DNA from: Sphingopyxis sp. L1A2A
Lineage (GTDB): Bacteria > Pseudomonadota > Alphaproteobacteria > Sphingomonadales > Sphingomonadaceae
Reading direction: 5' to 3'
Assembly: GCF_005502465.1 (NCBI RefSeq)
Contig: NZ_SCOT01000004.1
Coordinates: forward strand, 123,501 to 187,500
Length of the DNA stretch: 64,000 nt
Part shown: piece after piece, positions 9,186 through 16,049 of the stretch
Layout of the letters: every line of letters starts with the position of its first letter
How positions within the stretch are numbered: the stretch's first letter is position 1
The notes under the pieces: model-generated
Told to the model about the DNA's origin: nothing
The model's input: the letters and a program-made list of their open reading frames with translations, nothing else
Database searches by the model: none
Made by a program: the position numbers and the translations under genes

Positions 9186-9324
9186 TGTCCGAAGAGTGCA
9201 ACATGCTTCGGACATAGCTGTCTGAAGTTTACATCATGGTTCGGACATTGCCGTCCGAACGAAGTGACATGCTTCGGACAAATTAAAATAGACATTGTCC
9301 GAAAAATGTATCATGCTTCGGACA
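9186..9324. promoter_or_regulatory. Four tandem palindromic operators upstream of the abiE pair
   Basis: Four 29-bp units at 9186-9214, 9219-9247, 9252-9280 and 9296-9324 each have the form TGTCCGAA, 13 nt, TTCGGACA, with one mismatch in the left arm of units 2 and 3. The 13-nt core always ends in CATG plus one base. The first three units repeat every 33 bp (about three helical turns); the last is shifted by 11 bp (one further turn). The position just before an AbiEi-type gene and the palindromic form suggest binding sites for the antitoxin, which in this system is known to repress its own promoter. Confidence 0.7.
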
Positions 9325-9326
9325 TG

Positions 9327-9995
9327 ATGGGGAAATCGTCCGGAGCCGACGATGATGTGGGCAGGAACATCATGCGCCGAGTAAAGCGAAAGCTGGGCCA
9401 AGCATGGACCCCGGCAGACTTCAGCGACCTCGGCAACCGGCAGGTCATCGACAAGAATTTACAGCGTCTGACCAAGGCTGGCGAACTCCGCCGCATCGAT
9501 CGAGGGCTCTACGATCGCCCCGTCCACAACGAACTTACGGGCAAGCCCTCGGTCCCCGATTATCGCGCGGTCATCGAGGCGGTCATTCGCCGGGACCAAG
9601 CCCGCATGGTTGTCGACGGCATGACAGCCGCTAACGACCTCGGCCTGACGACGGCTGTGCCGGCGCGGATCGAGGTCTTGGTGGATGCGCGGCTGAAACC
9701 GATCACGCTCGGCAACCAAGAAATCACCTTCAAGCACGCCGCTCCGAGCCGCCTCTATTGGGCTGGCCGCCCTGCAATGCGAATCGTGCAAGCACTCTAT
9801 TGGCTCAAGGATGTGATCGACCGCAGCGAAGAGGAGCGCACTCGCGTCTATGACGCGCTCTCCGCGATATTGTTGGACCCAAGGCACGGCCGGACCCTTC
9901 GCAAGGACTTGAAGGACGGCCTCGCCGCACTTCCGATCTGGATGCAGGACTTCCTCCGCGAACTCGTCACGCCGGCCAAGGTGCGGCGCGCGTGA
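9327..9995 (+). CDS. DUF6088 / AbiEi-like antitoxin
   Basis: The protein is about 222 aa. Its N-terminal winged-helix part (NIMRRVKRKLGQAWTPADF, then LGNRQVIDKNLQRLTKAGEL and IDRGLYDRP) matches the DUF6088/AbiEi antitoxin family. A C-terminal domain follows with the DYRAVIEAVIRRDQARMVVDG and AANDLGLTTAVPARIEVL segments. AbiEi proteins are transcriptional repressors that neutralise the AbiEii nucleotidyltransferase without direct contact (type IV toxin-antitoxin). ATG 9327 fits the family N-terminus; ATG 9372 has a better ribosome site (GCAGGA) and is an alternative. The stop overlaps the toxin GTG start (GTGA). The promoter region carries four tandem palindromes. Confidence 0.85.
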   Translation: MGKSSGADDDVGRNIMRRVKRKLGQAWTPADFSDLGNRQVIDKNLQRLTKAGELRRIDRGLYDRPVHNELTGKPSVPDYRAVIEAVIRRDQARMVVDGMTAANDLGLTTAVPARIEVLVDARLKPITLGNQEITFKHAAPSRLYWAGRPAMRIVQALYWLKDVIDRSEEERTRVYDALSAILLDPRHGRTLRKDLKDGLAALPIWMQDFLRELVTPAKVRRA

Positions 9996-11032
9996 CCCGC
10001 GCCGGCTACCAGCAGATCATCGGGTCGAGAGAAGCCGATCGCCGGGACCTGTTCCTGTCGGCCGCGAACCGGCTTGGCACGCCGCTCGGCAATGTCGAGA
10101 AGGATTTCTGGGTCTGCTGGACGCTGGACCAGCTCTATCATGAGCGCAGCGCCGACCAGCCACGGCTGCTCTTCAAGGGCGGCACCTCGCTTTCGAAGGC
10201 GCACGGCCTCATCAAGCGCTTTTCCGAGGATATCGACGTCACCATATACAGGGACGATCTCGGCGAAGCCGCGAGCGTCGACGAGCTCGAAGCGTTGTCG
10301 GGCAAAAAGCGTGAAGCGAGACTCGACGCCATCCGGGACGCCTGCAGCACTTATATCACCGGTCCTCTCCAGACCGATATCGCGGCGCGCCTCGCCGAGG
10401 CCACGAACGGCGCGGGACGCGTAGAGATCGACAAGGCCGACCGCGACTCCCAGACCCTGCTAGTCTGGTATCCGTCGCTCGAACATGACGAAGCGAGCTA
10501 TATCAAGCCAGCCGTCCGCATCGAATCTGGTGCCAAATCGGCGCTCGATCCGAACGGCAAAGCCACGGTCACGCCCTATGTCGCCGAAGAGTTGCCGGAT
10601 CTAGATCTCGCGGTTGCCGAAGTAACGACGATCGACGCCGAGCGGACCTTCTGGGACAAGATCGTCATCGCGCACGGGCTGCGCAGTTGGTTCGATCGCC
10701 GAGGCGTCCTCAAGAATGAGGGCCAGCGTATATCGCGCCACTATTATGACCTTCACTGCCTTGCGGATACCACGCTTGGCCGCGAAGCGATGGAGAAGGA
10801 TGAACTTGGCGCCGACTGCGTGCGTCATGCCCGCATGTTCTTCAATCGACCCGACTTCGACCTCGCCTCAGCGGCGAAAGGAAGTTTCAGCCTCGCGCCG
10901 GCCAAGGCGATGCGCGAGGCGCTGCGGCGCGACTATGCCGCAACCGAGGCAATGATCTTCGGCAAGGCTCCAGCCTTCGACGAAATCATCGCAACCACCG
11001 AGAAAATCGAAGCCAAGGTGAACGGCCAATGA
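9992..11032 (+). CDS. AbiEii/AbiGii-type nucleotidyltransferase toxin
   Basis: This 346-aa protein carries the polymerase-beta-like nucleotidyltransferase signature of AbiEii toxins: FKGGTSLSKAHGLIKRFSED followed by IDVTIY, giving the GG-S and D-x-D pattern at about residues 62-86. A second conserved patch, FWDKIVIAHGLR, and a His/Tyr-rich RISRHYYDLHCL motif lie near 220-255. AbiEii enzymes are toxins that can stop growth and abort phage infection; members of the family add nucleotides to tRNA. It starts at a GTG inside the antitoxin stop codon, implying translational coupling. Length and motifs look complete, so the pair is probably functional. Confidence 0.9.
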   Translation: MTRAGYQQIIGSREADRRDLFLSAANRLGTPLGNVEKDFWVCWTLDQLYHERSADQPRLLFKGGTSLSKAHGLIKRFSEDIDVTIYRDDLGEAASVDELEALSGKKREARLDAIRDACSTYITGPLQTDIAARLAEATNGAGRVEIDKADRDSQTLLVWYPSLEHDEASYIKPAVRIESGAKSALDPNGKATVTPYVAEELPDLDLAVAEVTTIDAERTFWDKIVIAHGLRSWFDRRGVLKNEGQRISRHYYDLHCLADTTLGREAMEKDELGADCVRHARMFFNRPDFDLASAAKGSFSLAPAKAMREALRRDYAATEAMIFGKAPAFDEIIATTEKIEAKVNGQ

Positions 11033-11172
11033 TCGCCGACATCCAACTGGATTCGGAACAGAAATTCCCAACCGGTTCGCAGAAAGTCGTGCGGCCTTTA
11101 AGGAATACTGCAGTTTTGGGGCTAAACGGCGGCGATATTCATTGCCGACTCGCCCTGTGTTTCGTAGCGAAA

Positions 11173-11218
11173 GCGAATCATTGCGCCCTGCCGGCCCGGC
11201 AGGGCGCGTTCGATTCGC
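11173..11218 (+). promoter_or_regulatory. Two-part hairpin just upstream of the 63-aa gene
   Basis: A perfect 10-bp stem (GCGCCCTGCC at 11183-11192, complement 11198-11207) with a 5-nt loop is extended by a second 7-bp stem (GCGAATC at 11173-11179, GATTCGC at 11212-11218). It ends 2 nt before the GGAGG ribosome site of the next gene. There is no U-tract, so a leader structure affecting translation or transcript processing is more likely than a terminator. Confidence 0.5.
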
Positions 11219-11229
11219 GAGGAGGACCC

Positions 11230-11421
11230 ATGAAAAATGGTATAAAGTTACTCGCGGACAATACCTACGGACGTGTAGAGATTTCCAATCGCAAGGAATT
11301 CAAGCACTTCAATCTTCGACCATCGAAGAAGGCCGTCGAAGAAATCGAACGGCTCGAAGAGCTGACGCTCGCGGCAGAACAGCGACTCGGAAATTTCGTC
11401 GTCGGCGCGAACCGCGGCTGA
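11230..11421 (+). CDS. Unrecognised 63-aa peptide paired with the cysteine-protease-like gene
   Basis: A GGAGG ribosome site at 11221-11225 lies 4 nt before ATG 11230, so translation is well supported. The peptide has a charged N-terminal half (YGRVEISNRKEFKHFN), a helix-prone middle (KKAVEEIERLEELTLAAEQR) and a glycine-ending tail (GANRG). No family is recognised. It ends 18 nt before the next gene, a papain-like protein, so the two are almost certainly co-transcribed. It could be a substrate, inhibitor or precursor peptide for that protein; this is inference from position and size only. Confidence 0.6.
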   Translation: MKNGIKLLADNTYGRVEISNRKEFKHFNLRPSKKAVEEIERLEELTLAAEQRLGNFVVGANRG

Positions 11422-11439
11422 TCGGGAGGCAATCGCTGA

Positions 11440-13119
11440 ATGCAGGCTCAAATCCAGGTAGGACCCCTGCTCGGCGAAGACGACTGGACTGAATTGGCCG
11501 AATTGGTGGGGGCCGACGAGTCCGCGCTGCTGCAACAATTGCTACGCGATTACAGGGAGGCGGGTGCGAAGGCCTATCTCCTCGAGCGGGCCTATATCGA
11601 CCGCGACTTCTCCGCCGCCTATTCGGCCTTCTATTCGACCCTATTCCATCCCTATCTCAAATATTGCCAGCGTCTCCACTTCTTCGGGTGTGACCTTTCG
11701 TATCTCGGCAAGGTCGATAGCCCCGAAGGCCTGTCGCGCGAGGTCGCTTCACATGACGACGACTATCTTGGCTTTGTGGTGCTGCGCCCCGTTTCCCACG
11801 CGCCGGTTGCAGCGGCGGTAATCTCGGCAGCTGCGATTGCTTCCGACCCCTCGACGATCATCGACGTAACGGCGGATTATCCCGTTCACCTCGTGGGGGC
11901 TGACCTTACTGTCACGGGATTCCCGCTCACCCAGCAAGACACACGCGTCGGCGCCTGCGCGCAGGCGGCAATCTGGATGGCAGGACGCCATTTCCATCGC
12001 GCGCATGGCGGACCCTGGTTCTCGATGCCTGACATCAATGATGCGGCGCTGAAGCCCACAGACAATTTCGTGACCCGCTCACTTCCCGCCGGATCGGAGT
12101 TCCTGAGGCCCGACAACATAATCCGGGCGCTACGGGCGATGGACCGTCATCCGGTCTTCGATCTCGGCAAGGCCGCGGTCGAACAAGGGGTCGGCATCAA
12201 GCCTCTGCATGAGGTGATTGGTCGTTATCTCGATTCCGGCATCCCAGTGCTGATCGGGCTAAAGGGCCGGGACGGCGCGACGGTCGGCCATGCTGTCGTT
12301 GCCATCGGCCGGGTGATGCGCGAACGCGGCGATGACGACCTGCCCGATGACCCGACCTCGGCCGAACTGATTTCGCATCTCATCGTCGCCGACGACCAGA
12401 GGGGGCCGGTCTGCCGCCTGCCGGTCTACAAGGACGACGCGCTGGAGGCGGGCGCGCCCGGTGCCTATCCGTGGACGCTCGAAGAGGATGCGGTTTATTC
12501 AGTGACGCCGCTGCCCGGGAAGGTGTTCATGACCGGCGAAGTTGCCGAAACACTGAGCCGCGACTTTCTTGCGAGCTGCGTCGAGCGCATCGAAGAGTAT
12601 CGCGAACTCGCCCGCATGCGCGCCGGCGAAGGCAGTGCTGCACTCGGCAAGGCGATCGCCGTCGATCCCTCCTTTTTTGCGGTTTCGCCTTCAAGACTCG
12701 TGGCGCGGACCTATCTTACCTATGGCTGGCGTTATAAGGGCAGGACGCTCCGCAATCGGCTTCCCGATATCTTCAAGTTCGAAATCTTCCGACACCAATA
12801 TCCACGCTACGTGTGGGTGACCGAATTCTCGCTTCCCGACGATCTTCGCGGTTTCGACCAGTGCCAGCGGAAGGTGCGTGCCCATGTCGTCGTCGACGCG
12901 ACAGGCAGCAAGTTCGGCGAGAGCATGCTGATCGTCCAGGTGCCCGGGCTTTCGATGTTCTGGACGTTTGACGCCGACAGCCCGACCCAGACTTATAACC
13001 TCATTTTCCGGACGACCGACGAAGCCGAACCCTTCCTGCCCAAGGTCCGCAATTGGCCCGACTTCGACCAGTGCGAAGTGCCGGACGCCGGGTCAGATTC
13101 GGACGCCAAGCTGGCTTAA
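11440..13119 (+). CDS. Large papain-like (C39-like) cysteine-protease-fold protein, unknown role
   Basis: This 559-aa soluble protein has no signal peptide. The central region carries what looks like a papain-like triad: Cys173 at a helix start (RVGACAQAAIWMAGRH), His284 on a strand (TVGHAVVAIG), and Asp318/319 after the next strand (HLIVADDQRGPV). This order and spacing resemble C39-like and transglutaminase-like peptidases. The first 150 residues and the last 220 residues match nothing I recognise. It follows the 63-aa peptide by 18 nt. It converges on, and overlaps by 27 bp, the E1 gene of the ubiquitin-like cassette on the other strand. A role in processing a peptide or Ubl conjugate is possible but unproven. 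Confidence 0.6.
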   Translation: MQAQIQVGPLLGEDDWTELAELVGADESALLQQLLRDYREAGAKAYLLERAYIDRDFSAAYSAFYSTLFHPYLKYCQRLHFFGCDLSYLGKVDSPEGLSREVASHDDDYLGFVVLRPVSHAPVAAAVISAAAIASDPSTIIDVTADYPVHLVGADLTVTGFPLTQQDTRVGACAQAAIWMAGRHFHRAHGGPWFSMPDINDAALKPTDNFVTRSLPAGSEFLRPDNIIRALRAMDRHPVFDLGKAAVEQGVGIKPLHEVIGRYLDSGIPVLIGLKGRDGATVGHAVVAIGRVMRERGDDDLPDDPTSAELISHLIVADDQRGPVCRLPVYKDDALEAGAPGAYPWTLEEDAVYSVTPLPGKVFMTGEVAETLSRDFLASCVERIEEYRELARMRAGEGSAALGKAIAVDPSFFAVSPSRLVARTYLTYGWRYKGRTLRNRLPDIFKFEIFRHQYPRYVWVTEFSLPDDLRGFDQCQRKVRAHVVVDATGSKFGESMLIVQVPGLSMFWTFDADSPTQTYNLIFRTTDEAEPFLPKVRNWPDFDQCEVPDAGSDSDAKLA

Positions 13120-14001
13120 CAGGCGGCGCCACCACGATCCGCTGGTCGGCGCCACGCGCGTCTCCTCCCGTTCCGTTTCTGACTGCCTTGCCGGCGCCGG
13201 ACGTCGAACATCGAACAGCGGGTCACCGGTCTCGCATGCGCCATGGTGCCGACATGTTTGCCCGGCGACCGCCTTTAAGCGATTGCTTGTCGCGACCTGA
13301 TGACGATTGCCATCATATTCGAGGTAGACGCTGGCGACGGGTTCGCGCATCCACGGCAGCAGCAGTTGCATGACGAGGCCCACGGCCAACGACGCCAGCA
13401 CGCCGTTCGGCCAGACCACCTGCGGTTTGCCGCCGGCGGCGCCATATTTCTGCGCCTCTTGCTCAAGCCGCGCGTCGGTGAGAACGCCAAGGCACCAGAG
13501 GCATGGCCCGCCCGGGGAAGACAGGATGACCTGGCCGCCGATCGCGAATTGATCGCCGAGGTCGTGAACGTCCATGCCCATATCGATACAGGGGATCATC
13601 ATCCGGCGGCAGAAGGCTTCGAGTTCGCTCCGTTCGCGGTAGGAATCGACGCCGCCGACGATGATGTCGCATTCGGCGAGCGCCTCGGTTGCATCCTGCC
13701 ACCTGCATGCAAGAGCAAGGAAACGCGGCGCCGCGACGAGCCCGCGCACCATTCGTTCGGCGACATCCGCTTTCGGCGTCGCGTTCTCGGCGTCGGCGGC
13801 GGTTGCACCGACGAGGCGGTTGAGATTGCTGTCCTCGACGATATCGGGATCGACGCAGACGAAGCCCCCGATTCCCAGATGGGCGAGCTGCTGCACCACA
13901 TGCGAACCGCCGCCGCCGAGGCCGACGATGCCGATCGTCACGGCGCGGAGCCGGGCGTCGCTGTCCGGCCCCAGAAAATCCTGCCGGTCATAGCGGCTCA
14001 T
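13093..14001 (-). CDS. ThiF/E1-like activating enzyme of a bacterial ubiquitin-like cassette
   Basis: This 302-aa protein has the E1/ThiF/MoeB adenylation fold. The nucleotide loop GIVGLGGGGSHVVQQL is at residues 24-39, the acidic strand end CVDPDIVEDSNLNR at 49-62 holds the conserved Asp and Asn-Arg residues, and a DIIVGGVDS strand follows near 112-120. A CxxC (residues 167-170) plus Cys250/Cys256 form a probable zinc site. E1-like enzymes adenylate the C-terminal glycine of a ubiquitin-like protein and pass it to E2. It is the last gene of a four-gene set, its start overlaps the JAB stop by 4 nt (ATGA), and its end overlaps the convergent protease-like gene. About 50 basic C-terminal residues are unusual. 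Confidence 0.9.
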   Translation of the reverse strand: MSRYDRQDFLGPDSDARLRAVTIGIVGLGGGGSHVVQQLAHLGIGGFVCVDPDIVEDSNLNRLVGATAADAENATPKADVAERMVRGLVAAPRFLALACRWQDATEALAECDIIVGGVDSYRERSELEAFCRRMMIPCIDMGMDVHDLGDQFAIGGQVILSSPGGPCLWCLGVLTDARLEQEAQKYGAAGGKPQVVWPNGVLASLAVGLVMQLLLPWMREPVASVYLEYDGNRHQVATSNRLKAVAGQTCRHHGACETGDPLFDVRRPAPARQSETEREETRVAPTSGSWWRRLLSQLGVRI

Positions 14002-14507
14002 GACATCGCTCCTTCCATCCAGAGGGTGGCGCCGACCGCGGTGAACCGGGCAATGGGGAGCGGTCCCTGACCACGCGCAAGCCAGAGGTCTCCCGCTATA
14101 TTGTCGGCGCTCAGCACGATCGCGCCATGCGGTACATGTGCGGCGACGTTGAAGAAGTCGGGCACGAACTTCGCATTCTCGCGAATGTCAGTGCCGCTGA
14201 ACCCGGGACGGCCGCGATGTTCGTGCATATGGACGTGCAGCGCCGCAGTCCGCGACTGGTAGCTGCGCTGCAGCGCCTTGCGGATTGCCTTTGACCCCAT
14301 CATCGCGCCGACGCTCGGGTCGTCGATATAGTCGGCGTCCTCGACCGGGTGATAATCCTGCGCGAGGAGAAATAGGCTGCCATCGCCGATGCGCGACACG
14401 CCCGCCGAAATCCAGCCAACGCGCTCATATGCGAAGGCGTGACGCCGCCTCAAGTCGCCTCGAATGGCGTCGAGAAGCGGGGCGCGGATCTTGAAATGGA
14501 CGTTCAC
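13998..14507 (-). CDS. JAB/MPN-domain metallopeptidase (deubiquitinase-like)
   Basis: The protein is 169 aa and starts at GTG 14507, which sits in a GTGA overlap with the E2 stop codon; an upstream in-frame ATG at 14582 lies inside the E2 gene and is rejected. The JAMM zinc signature is complete: a Glu in the first strand-helix region (YERVGWISAG), then HVHMHEH with the H-x-H pair, and S-G-T-D at the end (GFSGTDIRE). Such enzymes trim ubiquitin-like precursors or cleave them from targets. The natural substrate here would be the adjacent Ubl, whose C-terminus reads GGSS and would need trimming to expose GG. Confidence 0.9.
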   Translation of the reverse strand: MNVHFKIRAPLLDAIRGDLRRRHAFAYERVGWISAGVSRIGDGSLFLLAQDYHPVEDADYIDDPSVGAMMGSKAIRKALQRSYQSRTAALHVHMHEHRGRPGFSGTDIRENAKFVPDFFNVAAHVPHGAIVLSADNIAGDLWLARGQGPLPIARFTAVGATLWMEGAMS

Positions 14508-14833
14508 CGGAAGGCCGCCAGATGATTTGCAAGGATGGAAGTCCATGGCTGTTCTGCCTCGATGTAGTTCCAGGACCAGCAAAACCAGTTCCGGGTGAAG
14601 AGATTGTGCTGGGTCCAGTTTGCGAGATGACCGGGAACGGCGGCGTTAAGGAAGAGCCGCGTCTTATAGCCGCTATGCTCGTGAGGGCAGAGCAGCGCAT
14701 CGCGCGTCACCGGTCCCGCCCGCGTCGCGATCACCAGCCCGGGCAGATGGACGAAGGTACGGCCACCTTCGACCAGCGCGACCGCATCCGGGTAGATGGC
14801 CTTGATGCGGTCGAACTGATCTTCGGCATTCAC
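14504..14833 (-). CDS. E2-like (Prok-E2_E type) ubiquitin-conjugation protein
   Basis: This 109-aa protein fits the compact bacterial E2/UBC-like family found next to multi-ubiquitin proteins. Recognisable parts are YPDAVALVEGGRTFVHLPGL, the HSGYKTRLFLNAAVPG strand pair and the aromatic RNWFCWSWNYIEAEQPW motif. Candidate catalytic cysteines are Cys49 and Cys85; which one acts cannot be decided here. It would accept the Ubl from the E1 and transfer it to a target. It overlaps the Ubl stop by 4 nt upstream (ATGA) and the JAB start by 4 nt downstream (GTGA), so the four proteins are made in a coupled way. Confidence 0.85.
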   Translation of the reverse strand: MNAEDQFDRIKAIYPDAVALVEGGRTFVHLPGLVIATRAGPVTRDALLCPHEHSGYKTRLFLNAAVPGHLANWTQHNLFTRNWFCWSWNYIEAEQPWTSILANHLAAFR

Positions 14834-15489
14834 GAGGAGCCGCCCTGGCGAACGTGGCTGACGAACTTCATGCGGGCGATCACGCGGATCGCCTCGCCGG
14901 GCTGCAGGGTGCGGAAGCTGCCCTGCTTGTCGACGACGTCGAGGTCGAGATCAGCCGATACGCCGAGCGCGTCCTTCAACGTTTCGGTCGTATAGTCGCC
15001 GGCGAGGATCCGGACCTTGTCCCCGTTGAGGTCAACATTGACGTAACGCGGTTCGTCCGAGCGGTCGGCAGTGTAGAAGTGCTCGACCTCCTTGCCCTTG
15101 AGGGTGACGCTCTCGGTATCCTCGACGAGGTCGTCCCTGCCGCCCTTCGGGTCGAAAAAGATATCCTTAGCCGCCGGCACTAGCGCGAGAACGCGGAGTT
15201 CCGCGCCGCTGATCTCATCCTTACCCCAAGGGAAACGGCGCCCGTCGACGACAAGGAAGAAGAGGCGGTCGGCCTTCACCGAGCTGAACTCTTCCTTGCC
15301 GCTCGCGCGAAGGTCGATTTCTTCAGCGAGGTTGATGTCTTCGAGCAACCCGTCGCCCTGGCGATAGAAGAGCAGATGCTCGTCGACCGGGATACGGCCC
15401 GCGATTTCGAGCAGGTCGCGGCCCTTGACCAGTGGGTCGCTCAGCAGATGTTCGACGCCGTCGATCGTGATCGCAAAGCGCCCAGACAT
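14830..15489 (-). CDS. Three-domain ubiquitin-like protein (multiubiquitin family)
   Basis: This 219-aa protein is built from three beta-grasp-like repeats. They start near residue 4 (RFAITIDGVEHLLSD), near 75 (RLFFLVVDGRRFPWGKDEIS) and near 143 (PRYVNVDLNGDKVRILAGDY). Each contains the strand-turn-strand, helix and 'D..R.L..GE' endings typical of the multiubiquitin family. The C-terminus is RQGGSS, a Gly-Gly followed by a two-residue tail, as in ubiquitin precursors. ATG 15489 is chosen because it begins directly at the first repeat; the longer frame to 15690 crosses the divergent promoter region. It is first in the operon Ubl-E2-JAB-E1. Confidence 0.88.
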   Translation of the reverse strand: MSGRFAITIDGVEHLLSDPLVKGRDLLEIAGRIPVDEHLLFYRQGDGLLEDINLAEEIDLRASGKEEFSSVKADRLFFLVVDGRRFPWGKDEISGAELRVLALVPAAKDIFFDPKGGRDDLVEDTESVTLKGKEVEHFYTADRSDEPRYVNVDLNGDKVRILAGDYTTETLKDALGVSADLDLDVVDKQGSFRTLQPGEAIRVIARMKFVSHVRQGGSS

Positions 15490-15550
15490 GGAATTCTCGT
15501 TCGTCACAACATTTCTCCATACGAAGGCACTTGCGCCTTGTTGACGTTTT

Positions 15551-15569
15551 CGACATGATGATCGTGTCG
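15551..15569. promoter_or_regulatory. Operator palindrome between the Ubl operon and the XRE gene
   Basis: CGACATGATGATCGTGTCG is a 19-bp palindrome with one mismatched pair, centred in the 137-bp space between two divergent genes. A short-spaced palindrome next to an XRE-type gene is the classical site of autoregulation by that protein. Confidence 0.65.
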
Positions 15570-15587
15570 ATAACGCTAAAATAGGAA

Positions 15588-15602
15588 ACATGTCGTTTAT
15601 GT
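15588..15602. promoter_or_regulatory. Second, weaker dyad in the same divergent promoter
   Basis: ACATGTCGTTTATGT has ACAT/ATGT arms around 7 nt and shares the TGTCG element with the nearby 19-bp palindrome. It lies 25 bp upstream of the XRE start codon. It may be a second operator half-site, overlapping the XRE promoter. Confidence 0.35.
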
Positions 15603-15626
15603 CAATATATTCATCGCGAAATCGCC

Positions 15627-15977
15627 ATGACCGATAACAGCGGATCAGGTGAGATTTTCCGGGCCCGGCTTGCAAGTGCCCGTGATGCAAGGAAAATCAG
15701 CCAAGGCGACCTAGCAAAAAAAACTGGCCTCCCGGCAAGTTCGATCTCGCATTTCGAAGGTGGCGGTCGCAAACCATCTTTCGACAATCTGCTGAGGCTC
15801 GCCGACGCGCTCGATGTTACGACCGACTATCTGCTCGGGCGCAGCGAGGATGTGGGCACGTCCGTGGCTGCGCAGAAGCTCCAAAAGCATCTGGACGGGT
15901 TGAATTCCTATGATCTCGATATTGCAGAGAAGTTCATCGAAGTTCTCGCCAGCAAATCGACGAAGCCACCCGGGTAG
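15627..15977 (+). CDS. XRE-family repressor-like regulator
   Basis: This 116-aa protein begins with a Cro/CI-type helix-turn-helix (residues about 10-65): LASARDARKISQGDLAKKTG, LPASSISHFEGGGRKPSFDNLLRLADALDVTTDYLLG. A short C-terminal helical tail probably allows dimerisation. It is transcribed divergently from the Ubl-E2-JAB-E1 operon and the space between them contains a 19-bp palindrome, so it most likely controls that operon and itself. It converges with the DUF4365-like gene, leaving only about 70 bp between the stop codons. Confidence 0.88.
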   Translation: MTDNSGSGEIFRARLASARDARKISQGDLAKKTGLPASSISHFEGGGRKPSFDNLLRLADALDVTTDYLLGRSEDVGTSVAAQKLQKHLDGLNSYDLDIAEKFIEVLASKSTKPPG

Positions 15978-16049
15978 AAGGTGCGAAGTGTAAGTTGCGA
16001 GCTCAGGGCGTCCGCGGTCCATCAAGCCGATAAACCGGAACCGTTGAGG

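Noticed and set aside
9020..9295. Leftward frame encoding repeated 11-residue units with Cys, Pro, Lys and His
   Set aside because: The repeats are the translation of the 33-bp palindromic operator units (33 bp equals 11 codons). There is no ribosome site or family match, so it is a shadow, not a gene.
9186..9324. Considered as a CRISPR array
   Set aside because: The units are dyads with fixed 13-nt inner spacing and conserved inner bases; the gaps between units are only 4-15 nt, there are no variable spacers and no cas gene is in the window.
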